Shown here: piece by piece, positions 11,178 through 22,042 of the stretch
How positions within the stretch are numbered: the stretch's first letter is position 1
Layout: every line of letters starts with the position of its first letter
Program-made: the position numbers and the translations under genes
NCBI GenBank assembly: GCA_004369045.1
Contig: ML213521.1
Location: forward strand, 323,001 to 387,000
DNA: 64,000 nucleotides
Source: Heliocybe sulcata
Lineage: Eukaryota > Basidiomycota > Agaricomycetes > Gloeophyllales > Gloeophyllaceae
Reading direction: 5' to 3'
The notes under the pieces: generated by a model
The model's database searches: none
What the model was told of the DNA's origin: nothing
The model's input: the letters and a program-made list of their open reading frames with translations, nothing else

Positions 11178-12857
11178 GAGGCACTGCGTGTGGCTATGAT
11201 AACATCAGCTCTGCTTATGTAGGGTATGTCGTATTTGGTTATGCTATCATGACAACGTTTTGAGATACCGAGTTCACCAGCTGGTAATGTGAGAACTAAA
11301 TAAATATCGTGACCGCTTGAGGGATCATCCTTCTGTTGGTAAAGCACATGCCTGGTGTTGAACGTTGGAAGCTAGCGGCTAACGTCGCATACTACATGCT
11401 GCGGGAAACATGATCAAATTAGAGAATCTCAACAGGGGAGGGTGCAAAGTTTCGCCGGTCCATGACTCTCCCTGGCTCCTCTGTCGGAGAGTTCAGTGAA
11501 TGGAAGATAATATCACAGAAGCCAGAGTACATGCGCGGCCATCCGTGACTCGAGAAGGATCTGAAGATGCAAGGGTCACCGGTACACATCTGTCAGATGG
11601 GAGGGTCCGCCACAGGAGCGACTCAGAGACCAGCGGTCGAGGCTGCCTGTCTTGATCATTTCAACAGTAGTGCTATACATGGCCATCTGGAAGGCATGAA
11701 AATCGGGTCTTGCCGGCCCCTAGGCGGTGGACAGACCCTATTTCGTCCTGAAGGGCTAAGAAAGTCTCAGCCTCGGCGAGCAACTGATACGTACAAGGCG
11801 TAAGGGAGCCGCCGGGGTGCGGAAAGAGCCTACTCACCGATTTCCATGCAGAGACAGCTTGGACGTCATATGTATGTTGGGGGCCTATAGTGGGCACCCC
11901 TATGAGACTGCACGGTCAGGAGCATCACACCATCGCCAATTCTAGTCATTGGCTGCCAGTGTCGCGTTTCTAGGCAGACGCAGGTGAGTGAATTTGCAGA
12001 AGGCAATGTATTGGCACGATGGTATGCCAACGGCCGGGGAACTGGCATCACCAGTGGCCGCATAGCGGGAAGAGGGAAGTAGGGCAGTGCCGGCGAAAGG
12101 CGACCCTTAAAGTCTCCTTTCGAGGTCGAGAACATCTAAACGGATCTTGACTCGATTACCTCCTTGCAGCAGGTCGTCTCCGACTAGCTCGCATGAATAG
12201 CGGGCCTGGGACACATCTTGAAAAAGGAGACCTGAGGTAATTGACCTTGTCAACATCTGGAAGCTTGGTAGGATGATACCAGATGACACGCTGTGTACAG
12301 TTACGCACCCCAATCCTCCAATATTGCTCCCGGGTGCGCACCTGTAGCTTCCAAGACTTCTGTCTGCTATAATTACTAGAGGTCGCGGAACTGGATCTTC
12401 CGACTCCAGTTTGTCGAACATTGCAGTCAGCCGAACATACTAGTCAGGCGTGCGTCTGCGGGAAAATAACGGCCATAAAAAATCCCAACAAGTTCGAAAA
12501 GAAACTTCCAGGCAAGCCAGCTCATCTGTATACAGCAACAGCATGCGATCAGTGACATACGGAATCCCGAGCCTCCAAAGAAGTTCAGAATCCTGCTAAC
12601 ATATGGCCGGCAACCGACCGTACGGGCTGTCCACATAATATTTCACCGCACAAAAGATCCGCTGCTAATATGAACTTGGGCGTCCTGATATGTTAATGAC
12701 AGAAAATGAAGATTTGAGATTAAAATCAGGTCTTGTTGGGGGCGAAGCATGGCGGGATGGTCGCCACAATGTCACAATAAAGGCAAATAAACATCAGTAT
12801 TCGCTGCCGCCACTGGCGTCTGCAAGCTGCACGGCTCGTTCACCTCCATAACCTACA
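11178..12857. other. 1.7 kb gap, no gene assigned
   Basis: Several frames of 60-105 codons are open on the minus strand between 11670 and 12640, some overlapping in different frames. None shows a domain, a consistent codon pattern or a splice chain, so I call no gene. The last 100 bases are the promoter side of the small membrane-protein gene. Confidence 0.4.
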
Positions 12858-13100
12858 ATGGCTCGTCGCTCTGCACCCCCTGGCTCCGGCCCTGCATACA
12901 TGGTGCCTCATGGAGCTGGTCGACTAGGCCGCCCCGCCCATTATGACCCTGATGAATCGGCGTTCTCGCGATTCATGAACGAGCAAGTCTTTGCCCCAGA
13001 AAAATTGCCGGGCAACATCAACATCGCTACAGCTGTCGGCGTCTTCGCGTTTGGCATTTTCGCAGTGCGGACGTGGGGAGACTTGCTGCTCCCAGCATGA
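12858..13100 (+). CDS. Small single-span membrane protein, possibly Tom6-like
   Basis: An 80-aa protein in a single exon. The N-terminal 35 residues are Pro/Gly/Arg/His rich and hydrophilic; a helix-like segment SAFSRFMNEQVFAPEKL follows; then one hydrophobic segment (about residues 54-70, ATAVGVFAFGIFAVRTW) and a very short tail GDLLLPA. A short protein with one C-terminal span and a WGDLL(L/V)P-like end resembles small subunits of the mitochondrial outer-membrane translocase such as Tom6, but the similarity is too weak to prove. The ordered layout and clean ATG context support a real gene. It faces ATE1 tail to tail. Confidence 0.6.
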   Translation: MARRSAPPGSGPAYMVPHGAGRLGRPAHYDPDESAFSRFMNEQVFAPEKLPGNINIATAVGVFAFGIFAVRTWGDLLLPA

Positions 13101-13676
13101 GGAAGGTTGCCGCGCTCGAGGAGACAAAGGGTGTCAAGCGGGGATTATCCAGGATGCCTATAGCTCGCGCATGAGTTTCTTACGTTCAACAAAAGCGGTG
13201 AGTGTGTTTGAATATCTGCATTGCTGCTCCAATACCGAAGGTGCATGACTTGCAGAAGTGTCGATACAATACCACTCCATATTCACAAATGAGCGTTGTC
13301 TGCCCGACTCTCGTCACCAGTCGCAGCCGACTTGTACCCATGTTTATCTGAATGATGAACATATCCTAATTCCCAATATCCGACAAAATGACACCCTGAG
13401 TCCCTTTTTCTCATTCGGAGCGCTATCGCACAATCCCCATCTTTGCCCCGCTCTCGGCGGGACCGAAAAGTACGGCTCTTCTCCAGTGTCCAGCATGTAT
13501 GTGACCCTGTACACGCGAAGAGCTGCTTTTCGGAGGCCGACTAGGCGTAACTCGCAACGGCCTGCAGCTCTTGCGTGTATAACCGAAAGTTGTGCGTAAG
13601 ACGCACAACTCGAGGCTGATAAAATCCTGAAACCCCAACAAACTCCTATTGACCTGATTCTGGCGCACCTGAATGA
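13101..13676. other. Intergenic 3' flanks
   Basis: Convergent gap between the small membrane-protein gene (+) and ATE1 (-). It probably holds both 3' untranslated regions. A 113-codon frame at 13258-13599 (+) has no support. Confidence 0.5.
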
Positions 13677-15529
13677 CTAGTGGAACACCAGTTCTTTGGC
13701 CAAATCGACGCCCAAACCATCGATTGTTGCTATCAGGGCGGGTCGTAGGTATATGGTGTCCGCCCATGCATCGGAGCTCTCAATAGCGGATACTGTGAGT
13801 ACTCCCGTCTCGGTCATTTTTATTCACGTACTTTGAGCGGCATTAGTTCTGCCTCGCCATCTTTGAGCTTCACGAACTGCAAGTCCTCGAGGTCTTCGTC
13901 GGGGGGCGCATTCACGAGTGCTACGCGTTCGTGCTGTCAATCTATCGAAGTATTGGGGGGAAACAGCGCGGCTCACGTTCCCCTGGGTCATCGTCTCGCT
14001 GAGTTGAATGTTCTGGGCGTGCAAAACACGCATAATGATAGCGGTCAAGTACAGGCATACACTCCCCCATAGGGTGCCAGCTTAGCTCTTCCTGGAAGTC
14101 GGAGCGTTCAAAGCGAATTAGCCACGAATAAGATGACGCTACATACAGGGTCGGCGAGGTGTGTCGGATGGTATTCCCTCTTGTATCGCATTTTCGGATT
14201 CGAATGAATGTAATATCCTGTAAGCGTAAATGCTGAGTTCCATGCGAGACTAGGAATCACTACGTTTACCAAGGTGGAGGTGTTGCATTTCCGGGAGACC
14301 CGCATGATTCATTTCCTGAACCAATGCAGCTTCACGCATGACGCTGAGCTGTAATAAACTCAACATCCAGCCGTCTCAAAGGCTGAGGGGGGACAACTCA
14401 CCTTACCCAGTGAGTATTTAGCCCAGCGCGTATCATACATGAAGTATACGCTCGACACAGAACCAGGGAGGACGTCGAGGACACTTAAGCCTATAAGCCT
14501 CCCGTCGAGCCTGTATAGCTGGTGGTAAGAGCCGTACTGCCTAGGGAGATGTGGAGGCGGGGCAGCGGAAGTGTACGGGATCGCAGTACTCTGGCTCGTC
14601 GGGTTTGTGTGCGGATCATCATCCTGCGGACAAACAGAACTACCTACGATCAAGGGGGACTCGACCAGAAAGCGGTAGAAGAGGTAGGGGAGGTTGAGGG
14701 TGTCGTGGTGGACTTGAGTTTGGTAGGTCTCGTAGAGGCGGTACTTTTCGGCGGTGTAGCTGGGGGATTCGAGGAATACCTGTGGCAAATCGTTGGTGAG
14801 TGGGGAGGAGGGTGAGGTTGGTGGGTACCTCGAACTTGTGCGCTTTACGCTCGATGGTTGTCCGGTATTCAACAGAGTGTAGAGTTGATGCTAGTGACGC
14901 GGAAGAGGTGTCTCGTGGGTCACTACAGGCCATTGAGTATTCGTAGCGGATGTTCTCATGGGCACTTACCCGTCGTTCGGCAGTGCGTCTGAGGTCGATG
15001 CATTCCCATGCACAATGAATCGGTTCCATCTAGATGTAGTAGCTTGTATCGGTTGGCAAGTGTCTCAATCCCCGACTACTCACTTGTATATCGCTTTCCT
15101 TTGACTTCGGGTCGGTTTAAAGTTCATTGCATCGAGTCTATATAGCGGAGTGCAACATCAGCGCTGGTAGCTCGGAAATGGAGCATGACCTGAACATACC
15201 TAATCGGATACTGCGGACAGCACGATCGTCTCGAGTCCGGCTTGTAGCAATACATGCCTGACCGCCTCCAACCTCTGAGCAGCATTCTCTCGTACGTCTA
15301 AGGCGTAGGCGGTTAAATAGGATTTTTGAAAAGAGAAAGGGACACTCACTTCGCACATTAGCTGGACAGCCGTTAACCCAGTTGTATAGCTAGTCTGACT
15401 GTCGGTCCAGCCGCTCTCGTCGGAGGCATCTTGGCGATCGCAATAACTGCAAGTTGAGACATCCGTTCCCTGTGCATGTACGACGTTTCTCGAGACGGCT
15501 TTGAGAGCATTCAAATTAGTTAAAGGCAT
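13677..15529 (-). CDS. ATE1: Arginyl-tRNA--protein transferase
   Basis: Transfers Arg from Arg-tRNA to acidic N-termini, making Arg/N-degrons. Eleven exons give 445 aa: 15529-15350, 15297-15200, 15137-15084, 15029-14970, 14922-14829, 14779-14402, 14348-14270, 14217-14147, 14091-13977, 13920-13828, 13792-13677; every phase closes. Signatures: the N-terminal Cys motif TCSYCDR, then MLLRGWRRSGMYCYKP and RRSCCPQYPIR (the Cys-Cys region), FKPTRSQRKAIYKWNRF, and in the C-terminal GNAT-like domain YGSYHQLYRLDGRL, VSSVYFMYD, then GYYIHSNPKMRYKREYHP. A roughly 30-residue Pro/Thr-rich stretch precedes the YGSYHQLY motif. The exact start is less sure: homologues have a similarly short leader, and an upstream exon cannot be excluded. 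The last splice donor uses GTGAAT, chosen because it alone keeps the C-terminal frame. Confidence 0.9.
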
Positions 15530-18500
15530 CAGACGGCGGGGTGACCGCGATATGCGAGTTTCGTGGATGGAGATGAGTGGATTGATGCAAGGTTAAGCTT
15601 AGCGGGGTGACGGCAAGCAATAATAGAAACTGCTTGCTCGGAGCACTTTGAGAATAGCAAGCCACTGACGGTGGTGGGACTTTGCGGCGGTGAGGGCAGG
15701 GTAAGAACACGACTTACGAGCACGGCAACAACTGTAAATACTGAGAACGCCGTTCTTGAAACTGATCCCGGGTCACTTACATCAAGATTAGCTTGGTGTG
15801 TTACGTTCGGCTAATATTCTCGGATGTGTAGACGTCATAAGAGGTCCCCAGCCAATGAGCAACGTGATTCGGCCCGTGACCGACGAATCGGGTAGAATGC
15901 GGTGCAAATGTCCCCGTCCGACGACGACGCTTCTCCACAACTCCAGTTGATTCGAGTGGAAATAACGTTGACAGTGTATTGGAGCGAAGCCGGCACAGCT
16001 TTTAGCGGTGCAGGTGGCGCGCGGAAGTGCCCCGCTCCACCAGTCACTGGCTCCACAAGGAGCCACAACGCCTCTGCAATGCTCGAGGACCTGTTTGGGG
16101 CTCCATACGTATGGCAAGAGCTTTGGAGTGACGTCTGCGTAAGAATGCTCAATAGTTGTGGCTCTCCTATCGGTTTGACTTGCCAGTGACATATTGCTGC
16201 ATAATTAGGGGTTGTGGACAGCTGAATACGTTTGTAATGCGACGTAAGGTTGGATCCTTGGGCACAGGATGAGATAACGTACAACTCCATCCGCTCACGC
16301 ACCTGATGCTCCTATTATTCTCACCTTGAATTTATAAAAGGCCAGAGCTTGTTCTCCGTCTAGTCGCTAGTGCATTTGAGCTGTAGTCACTAGTGCATTT
16401 GAGCTGTGTGGATAATTTCAGTGACCTCTCGTCGGCGCCGGAAATACCGGCCAGCTGGCCATCACCGAAATAATGTCTCTCACCGACCATAAAAATTACT
16501 TGTCCAATAGCGGTATGCCGCGCCTTGCCTTAGACACCAATTTGTATTTGTACACCGCGTGCCACCTGCAACCGTCGAGGATTTCGCCGGACTCACCCGT
16601 ATCCCATGACAAGCTTGAAGGGCTCAGCTTACCGGTCCACACCCAAAGCCTAACCACTCCGTCTCCTCTCCGATTTGCACCCCGAACCTTGCTTGACCAC
16701 TTCTTGCTCCGCAGAACTTTGACTGCAGCTGGTGTCGTCAAGGGGGGAAGCAGCCACGACAATGAAGGCATACACGGTCTCTCACCATCACGCCAGCGCA
16801 AGGTGTACAACGATGGGGTGGAACCGAACGGAGATGAGTTGCTTCTCAATCGCGGTGAAGAAAGAAGTCAGGCAGGGTCATCGAGGATCAAAGAAACTTA
16901 CGGTGAAAACGGGAGAGCAGGCGTGAGGGTTCACTGGTAAGCAGGCTCTTCGATAGCATTCTGCCCTGGTCCTGTCGCTCGCTTCGAGTCGTTCGTCTTG
17001 GAAGCCGTTTGCTTGTTGCCTCATCTTTGCGCTCGGCACGGACACTAGCGCGGTCGGTGAAGGGCAGCTCCTGAGCACGCCCGAGTCCGATAAATACGAA
17101 CGACTCTCCAGGCATTCTCTTTTTCTCCGCGCCCGTAATCTCCTGTCCTCTCCTGGTTACCCGCTCCTATGTTGCGGCCGTGATTCCGTTCAGGTTCGGA
17201 CCCAATTTCTTAGTCGCGACACCGTCAAAGCTAGTCGGAGGCGGAGTGAACGGCTTTCTGCGGACATTTTCTCTGTCGTGTCCAGGCGGGATTGGCACCG
17301 CTGCCGCTGCGAGTATTATGCTATCCTGCCGAATCGGAGGCCAGCGCCTACTAGTCTGAAGCAAATCAAGTGGTTATATGCGCCAGAGGACATGATCCGC
17401 GTCAAACGTGAAACGAGTCAGTGCCTTCCTTTATTATGAGCGCATATAAGCAGATAACGTGACCAATACAGTCATCCCATAACCGCGAAAGAAAATTGCA
17501 ATAATTGCTCCTACGGCTATTGCATTCATACTCCAGACTGAGCGAACCATACAGTTGATGATGTGGTTAGGTCTATCTGCGTTTGGACTATGAGATGTAC
17601 GTCTGGTTTAGCTCTATGCGGCTCGTTCCTGCTGCCCTGTCCGAAGAAGATGAATAAACCTCATGAGATACAAGGAGAAGTTGAGCGCTCTTAGCTTGTA
17701 TGAGTGCGCCGGCATCTATTCTGGCGAGGTGAGCAGTACGGAAGAAAACGTTACTACTGCCCGCGGCACAGTACGTGGACTCGCTGAGACCTCGTCCCGA
17801 CTTCAAGCTTTTGCTGCGAAGCTTTCACCATGTCGGTAGTCCTCGCCTGGAACGAACACGAGTAGATTAAGCAGAGCACCATGCCTATAGACCGGAGGTA
17901 CGGTTGTAAATTGAATTGAATTTGATTCGCAGGCGGTGTATGGTCAGTCGTGGGAATCGGATCCTTCAGCTACAACCTACCTGTAACCGCGGCCGTTGCT
18001 CAAACGTTGTTAGCAACTTGCCCTTCGAGCTTTTCAAGCATTATTGGTGTCTAATCCATGACAGTGGCCCAAGATATCAATACTGGCGCATATATGGTGC
18101 GGGTCACCTAGTCACCGCTACTTTTGTACAACGGATATAGAGGATGCAAATTTTATCAGAATTCTTATCCCTCTTGTAAATGTACTTGGATTCACGGGAG
18201 GATCATTTCTACAAGAGCGATTGTCGAAATACCCAATAGTGAATGAGTTATAATTTCTGACCCGAATCTGATTTTGCCGCATTACCCTTTATAGTATAAT
18301 GTTCCCACAAACACTGTCCTAAACATGTGCTTGTTACTTCCTAGTGCATTTCTCACAAATTCTCCAGGTTTTCTACACCTTCCTAGCCTGAGCAAAGTCC
18401 CTGGAGAAGCGGGGAAATGACTCTCTGAGGTGATTATAACTCCAAAATTTCCCGAGCCCGATTTTGCCGCTGTACAAAAGTGGCGGTGCCTAGGCGGCCC

Positions 18501-18646
18501 GCACCATAGACTTGATCCCGAGTCACACCCTAATCTTAGCCTGCGTGAAGCATGTGGCGGTTAACGAAGACTGATTGCGGAATGTGAGATAACTGGGATC
18601 AAGGTAGAGTTCTCTTCCGTAACCTGACCTGCTATTGCCTTTCACA
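15530..18646. other. 3.1 kb gap with unassigned open frames
   Basis: No recognised gene. Frames of possible interest: 16473-16940 (+, 155 codons) about 135 bp downstream of a TATAAAAG box at 16332; overlapping minus-strand frames at 16496-16849 and 16888-17115, the latter starting MPGESFVFIGLG and meeting a GTAAGT donor near 16900; and a frame at 17167-17364 (-). The plus and minus frames overlap, so at most one set is real, and none shows a domain. The gap ends in AT-richer sequence upstream of SCP-A. Confidence 0.35.
16361..16406. repeat. Two-copy 23-bp tandem repeat
   Basis: Two adjacent copies of a 23-bp unit (TAGTCRCTAGTGCATTTGAG plus CTG) differing at one base. It lies about 25 bp downstream of a TATAAAAG box and about 65 bp upstream of an unassigned open frame. 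It could be a duplicated leader segment or a simple slippage event. Confidence 0.8.
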
Positions 18647-20747
18647 ATGCTCAGGCAAGTCTCTAGGGCATTGGCCCTTGCTAGTCTTCTATGTGCGACG
18701 GCTAGTGCAACGTACCATCAGCAGTTCCAACAGTGGAATACGCAGAAGGCTTTATCTCAGCCCGACTACACCCGCCTAGAGCTTGCCTCCTTTGATATCG
18801 CGTCATTCCAGCCCATTGGAAGCCTCAGCACTCTTACTGACCAATTTATGGTCTTGGGGCATCCAGCCTTTCCGAAGTACAGCGTTCGAATCAAGCAGAG
18901 CAATTTCTGCGACGGATCTGTGGCGTGCGTACCATGTTCTCCGGCTGTCTAAGGATACTGTTTAACACGCAAGTACGCATGAAGAGCGTATACGGGATAT
19001 ATCGATGTTGAAGCGAGGCATTTGTTCTTCTACTTCTTTGAAAGCCGAAATGCTCCGGATAAGGATGATGTGATATTTTGGACCAACGGAGGTATGATTG
19101 CATACCTACGTCCGACGTTACAGGCTCTCACTTTGTATTTGGCATAGGTCCGGGAGGATCTTCGTCCATGGGTCTGTTCATGGAGCTTGGTATGTTCCTC
19201 CGGTGGCGAGCATGAGCTGATCAGCTGATGCCACACTTGAAAGGACCATGCAGAGTGGTCAATTCTACAACCGTTGTCTTCAACGAAGCGTCATGGAATT
19301 CGAATGCCAATATCTTCTTCATTGACCAACCGGTCGATGTGGGCTTCTCCTACGCCGAATATGGGGAATATGTAGTGAGTCAATTATAGTATGTTAGTCA
19401 GGCGACGAGATCGACTGAAACATTCGTGATATGGTAGAGTACGACCGAAGAAGCAGCCAAGGATATCGCAGCTTTTGTCGCCATCTTCTTCGAACACTTC
19501 AGTTCGTTCAGAGGCAGAGCGTTCCACATGGCCGGCGAATCTTACGGGGTAAATTATCCCTTAACACTCTTTCTCTCGGACTAAATATGACTTGTCTCCC
19601 GGTCAGGGCCGTTACATCCCATTGTTTTCTTCCGCCATATACGACCAAAACATCGAGCTCGTCAAAGCTGGGTTAACGCCCGTTAACCTCAAATCCGCTA
19701 TCATCGGTGCGCATCCAGAGGCTCTGCTAGTACTTAGCCTGACTTCCTGGGGGTTTAGGTAATGGCTTGACTAACCGGTTCACTCAAATAACATCCTACT
19801 ACGATATGCAATGCACCGCAGCCTCAGTGGAGCCAATCACAGATATCAGGTACATATTGACCCGCCCTCGGATGTTGATCTATTACTCACTTTCATTCCA
19901 GCACATGCATCAGAATGAAACAAGCGATACCAAGGTGCCAGAAACTGATGCGGACGTCATGCATAAACGCCTTTGATCCCATTGGCTGCGACGAAGCTAT
20001 ACAGGTCTGCAGAATGGAACTTCAGGATCCATACTGGACAAGCGGTAAGTCCCTGCTGTGTCTTTTACATCGTAGCATCTAACGTCTCGATTGATCCAAC
20101 GACTGTAGGTATGAACGTCTATGACATCAGTAAGAAGTGTGAAGGTTCTCTCGAAGAGACGCACTGTTACCCCATTACGAAGTATGTCATATGCTGTTTG
20201 CCATCTATGTGCTTTCTCTTGAACTCCGTATTCTTGATCACGACAGATTTATCCAAGGGTACTTGAGCCAGCCCGAGATTAGGCAGAAACTAGGAGTAGA
20301 CCCCTCCATTCCCCTCGACAAGCCGCTGTCCAGCCATAATGTAGGCTTGGCTTTTTCTGGGACCCTTGATATCCTGCGTCCGTCCGATCTCTACGTCGCG
20401 GCGCTCCTGGAGCGCGGCGTGGACGTACTGATCTATGCTGGCACGTACGATTGGATATGCAACTGGGTAGGCAACGAACGCTGGACGCTGGACCTCGATT
20501 GGAGTGGCAAGGATGAATTCGTCAAGCAAAATCTGACTGAATGGAAGGTTGACGGGAAAGTGGCCGGGGTGACGCGGAGCGCCAACGGGTTCACCTTCGC
20601 CACTGTCAACGGCGCTGGGCACATGGTAAGACATTCCATTGTCGCGGTCCGCTATGTTAACTATACCACTGGCTGTAGGTTCCGTATGACAAGCCTTGGG
20701 AATCGCTGGAAATGGTGAACAGATGGCTCAAGAATCGGCAATTGTGA
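18647..20747 (+). CDS. Secreted serine carboxypeptidase, family S10 (SCP-A)
   Basis: Removes C-terminal residues from peptides; predicted secreted or vacuolar. Eleven exons (18647-18924, 18985-19091, 19148-19189, 19244-19374, 19438-19548, 19607-19706, 19759-19849, 19902-20044, 20109-20181, 20247-20625, 20679-20747) give 507 aa. Signal peptide: about residues 1-21, Leu/Ala rich, ending ATASA. Oxyanion region [17 protein letters not shown], nucleophile in GESYG (Ser221), catalytic Asp427 in GTYDWICNW, His484 in GAGHMVPYDKP. Conserved Cys pairs occur around NFCDG, GPCRV and RCQKL. The Cys of the canonical GGPGCSS is Gly here. A propeptide probably follows the signal peptide up to about residue 75. 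Best preserved among the five copies along with F, G and B. Confidence 0.92.
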
Positions 20748-21060
20748 TGGATGCCGTTCTTGGTATGGTCTCGATGTATGATAGGGACCCCGACGTTGGA
20801 CTATTCATTGCTGACGAGTCAAAATTGATCGCTCTGTATTAGCATATTCCTATTCTACCATCCACCATTACCACTTTCCGACCCCGAGATCCTCTGCCTG
20901 GTCTTACATACAGGTATGTGGTACAAATCTCTTCCTACTCGCGCAGATATATCGGTACCCGGCAACGCGTCCATCCCGGTCTCCTTCGCGTTTCCGGTCA
21001 GTGCGATCGAGGGACGCGAAGAGCGTCCGCCTCGGATACCGATCGATGCGTATATGCCGG
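20748..21060. other. Intergenic
   Basis: Convergent gap between SCP-A (+) and the Dabb gene (-). Nothing recognised beyond likely 3' flanks. Confidence 0.5.
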
Positions 21061-21646
21061 TCAGAGCTTGGATGATGGCAGGTCGATCTGATATGAGATG
21101 AGACCTGAAACGGATCAATCTCCTCTGTCAACAGTGTATACTGATGCCTTCGCACGGATCTTACCCTCCGTTATTGGGATGAGTATCTTCGCTAGCCTGG
21201 ATACACATTCAGAGCAGGTTTCCAAGATACGTACGAGGCAGCATCTTACTCGCTGTGTCTGGGATGTCGTGCGTATATCCTGTTCGTCATTTCAGCACAT
21301 CTTACTTATGAAGCAGAAGGTAGTGAACCTACCTGAATGACGTCTTGCTGTCGAACTCCATGGTGAGTGCTATCGTTTGTACCGACTGAGTAAACGTTCG
21401 AAGTCATTGGGTCTTACGCCTTACCGAAGTCGTATCCACGGCTTTCCGACGGGTATAACGGAGGCCCCGCTTTCAAGTTCTTGACTTGAGGAATGCCTTT
21501 GAGCAGCGCAACCGTCCTTCGGTACGCTTGGTGCTTGACATCTATGGGTGTACCGGGTATGAACTTAAGGAGGGCTGATTGGTAATGAGCAGTAGCGCGC
21601 CATGCAGTTATATGGCGGATATACCTATGTGTTGAATGAGTGGCAT
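21061..21646 (-). CDS. Dabb-domain protein with C-terminal SKL
   Basis: A 104-aa stress-responsive A/B-barrel (Dabb) protein built from six very small exons: 21646-21625, 21574-21425, 21369-21333, 21279-21250, 21196-21165, 21104-21061. Every phase closes. It starts MPLIQHIALLKFIPGTP (first barrel strand), continues RTVALLKGIPQVKNLKAGPP, has GYDFGALTMEFDSKTSFR, and the family His motif as YARHPRHSE, typical of Dabb HPxHxE. It ends SSKL, a canonical type 1 peroxisomal signal. Dabb domains usually dimerise; some are cyclases or decarboxylase-like enzymes, but no substrate can be inferred here. The start was chosen because only this reading joins in phase to the conserved LLKF strand. Spliced structure is inferred and needs transcript support. 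Confidence 0.8.
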
Positions 21647-22042
21647 GTTGCGCAGGAAAAAGAAGTGATGTGAAAGAGAGTGGAGGAACCAGGTTCATCG
21701 TAAGGATTTGATCCAGGTCAATATTAGTAGTAGGCGACCGGGAGGCGAAACATTCGTTGGTCCGGTACATGGAAGACTTGGGTTGTCCGTCGGAACATTA
21801 ATGGGACAACATACGGGCGTTGGCAGCGACAGTTTGCAGGAACAGTGCCCCAGCCACACAACCCTAATTAAGTCCTATCACTTCCCGATACGGGGTAGCT
21901 GAGACCTCGGAACCTCGGACCCGGCATCTGCAGGCCACCGCCGCATCGGCTACGAGGATGTCGGGCTCGAGCCAATCAATGGGGTTACACCTTTACATAA
22001 GTTCAAGAATAGCAGTAAAGCTAAGACCAGCTATTTACTAAC
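21647..22042. other. Shared 5' region of two divergent genes
   Basis: A 396-bp gap between the divergently transcribed Dabb gene (-) and the H3K9 methyltransferase gene (+). It probably holds both promoters; I see no clear TATA box. Confidence 0.5.

Noticed and set aside
12107-12421. 104-codon minus-strand frame (MFDKLESEDPVPRP)
   Set aside because: Reads protein-like, but two other frames over the same bases are also open, and no splice partners or family motifs were found.
16473-16940. 155-codon frame behind a TATA box
   Set aside because: Overlaps equally open minus-strand frames and shows no domain or conserved motif; kept only as a note.
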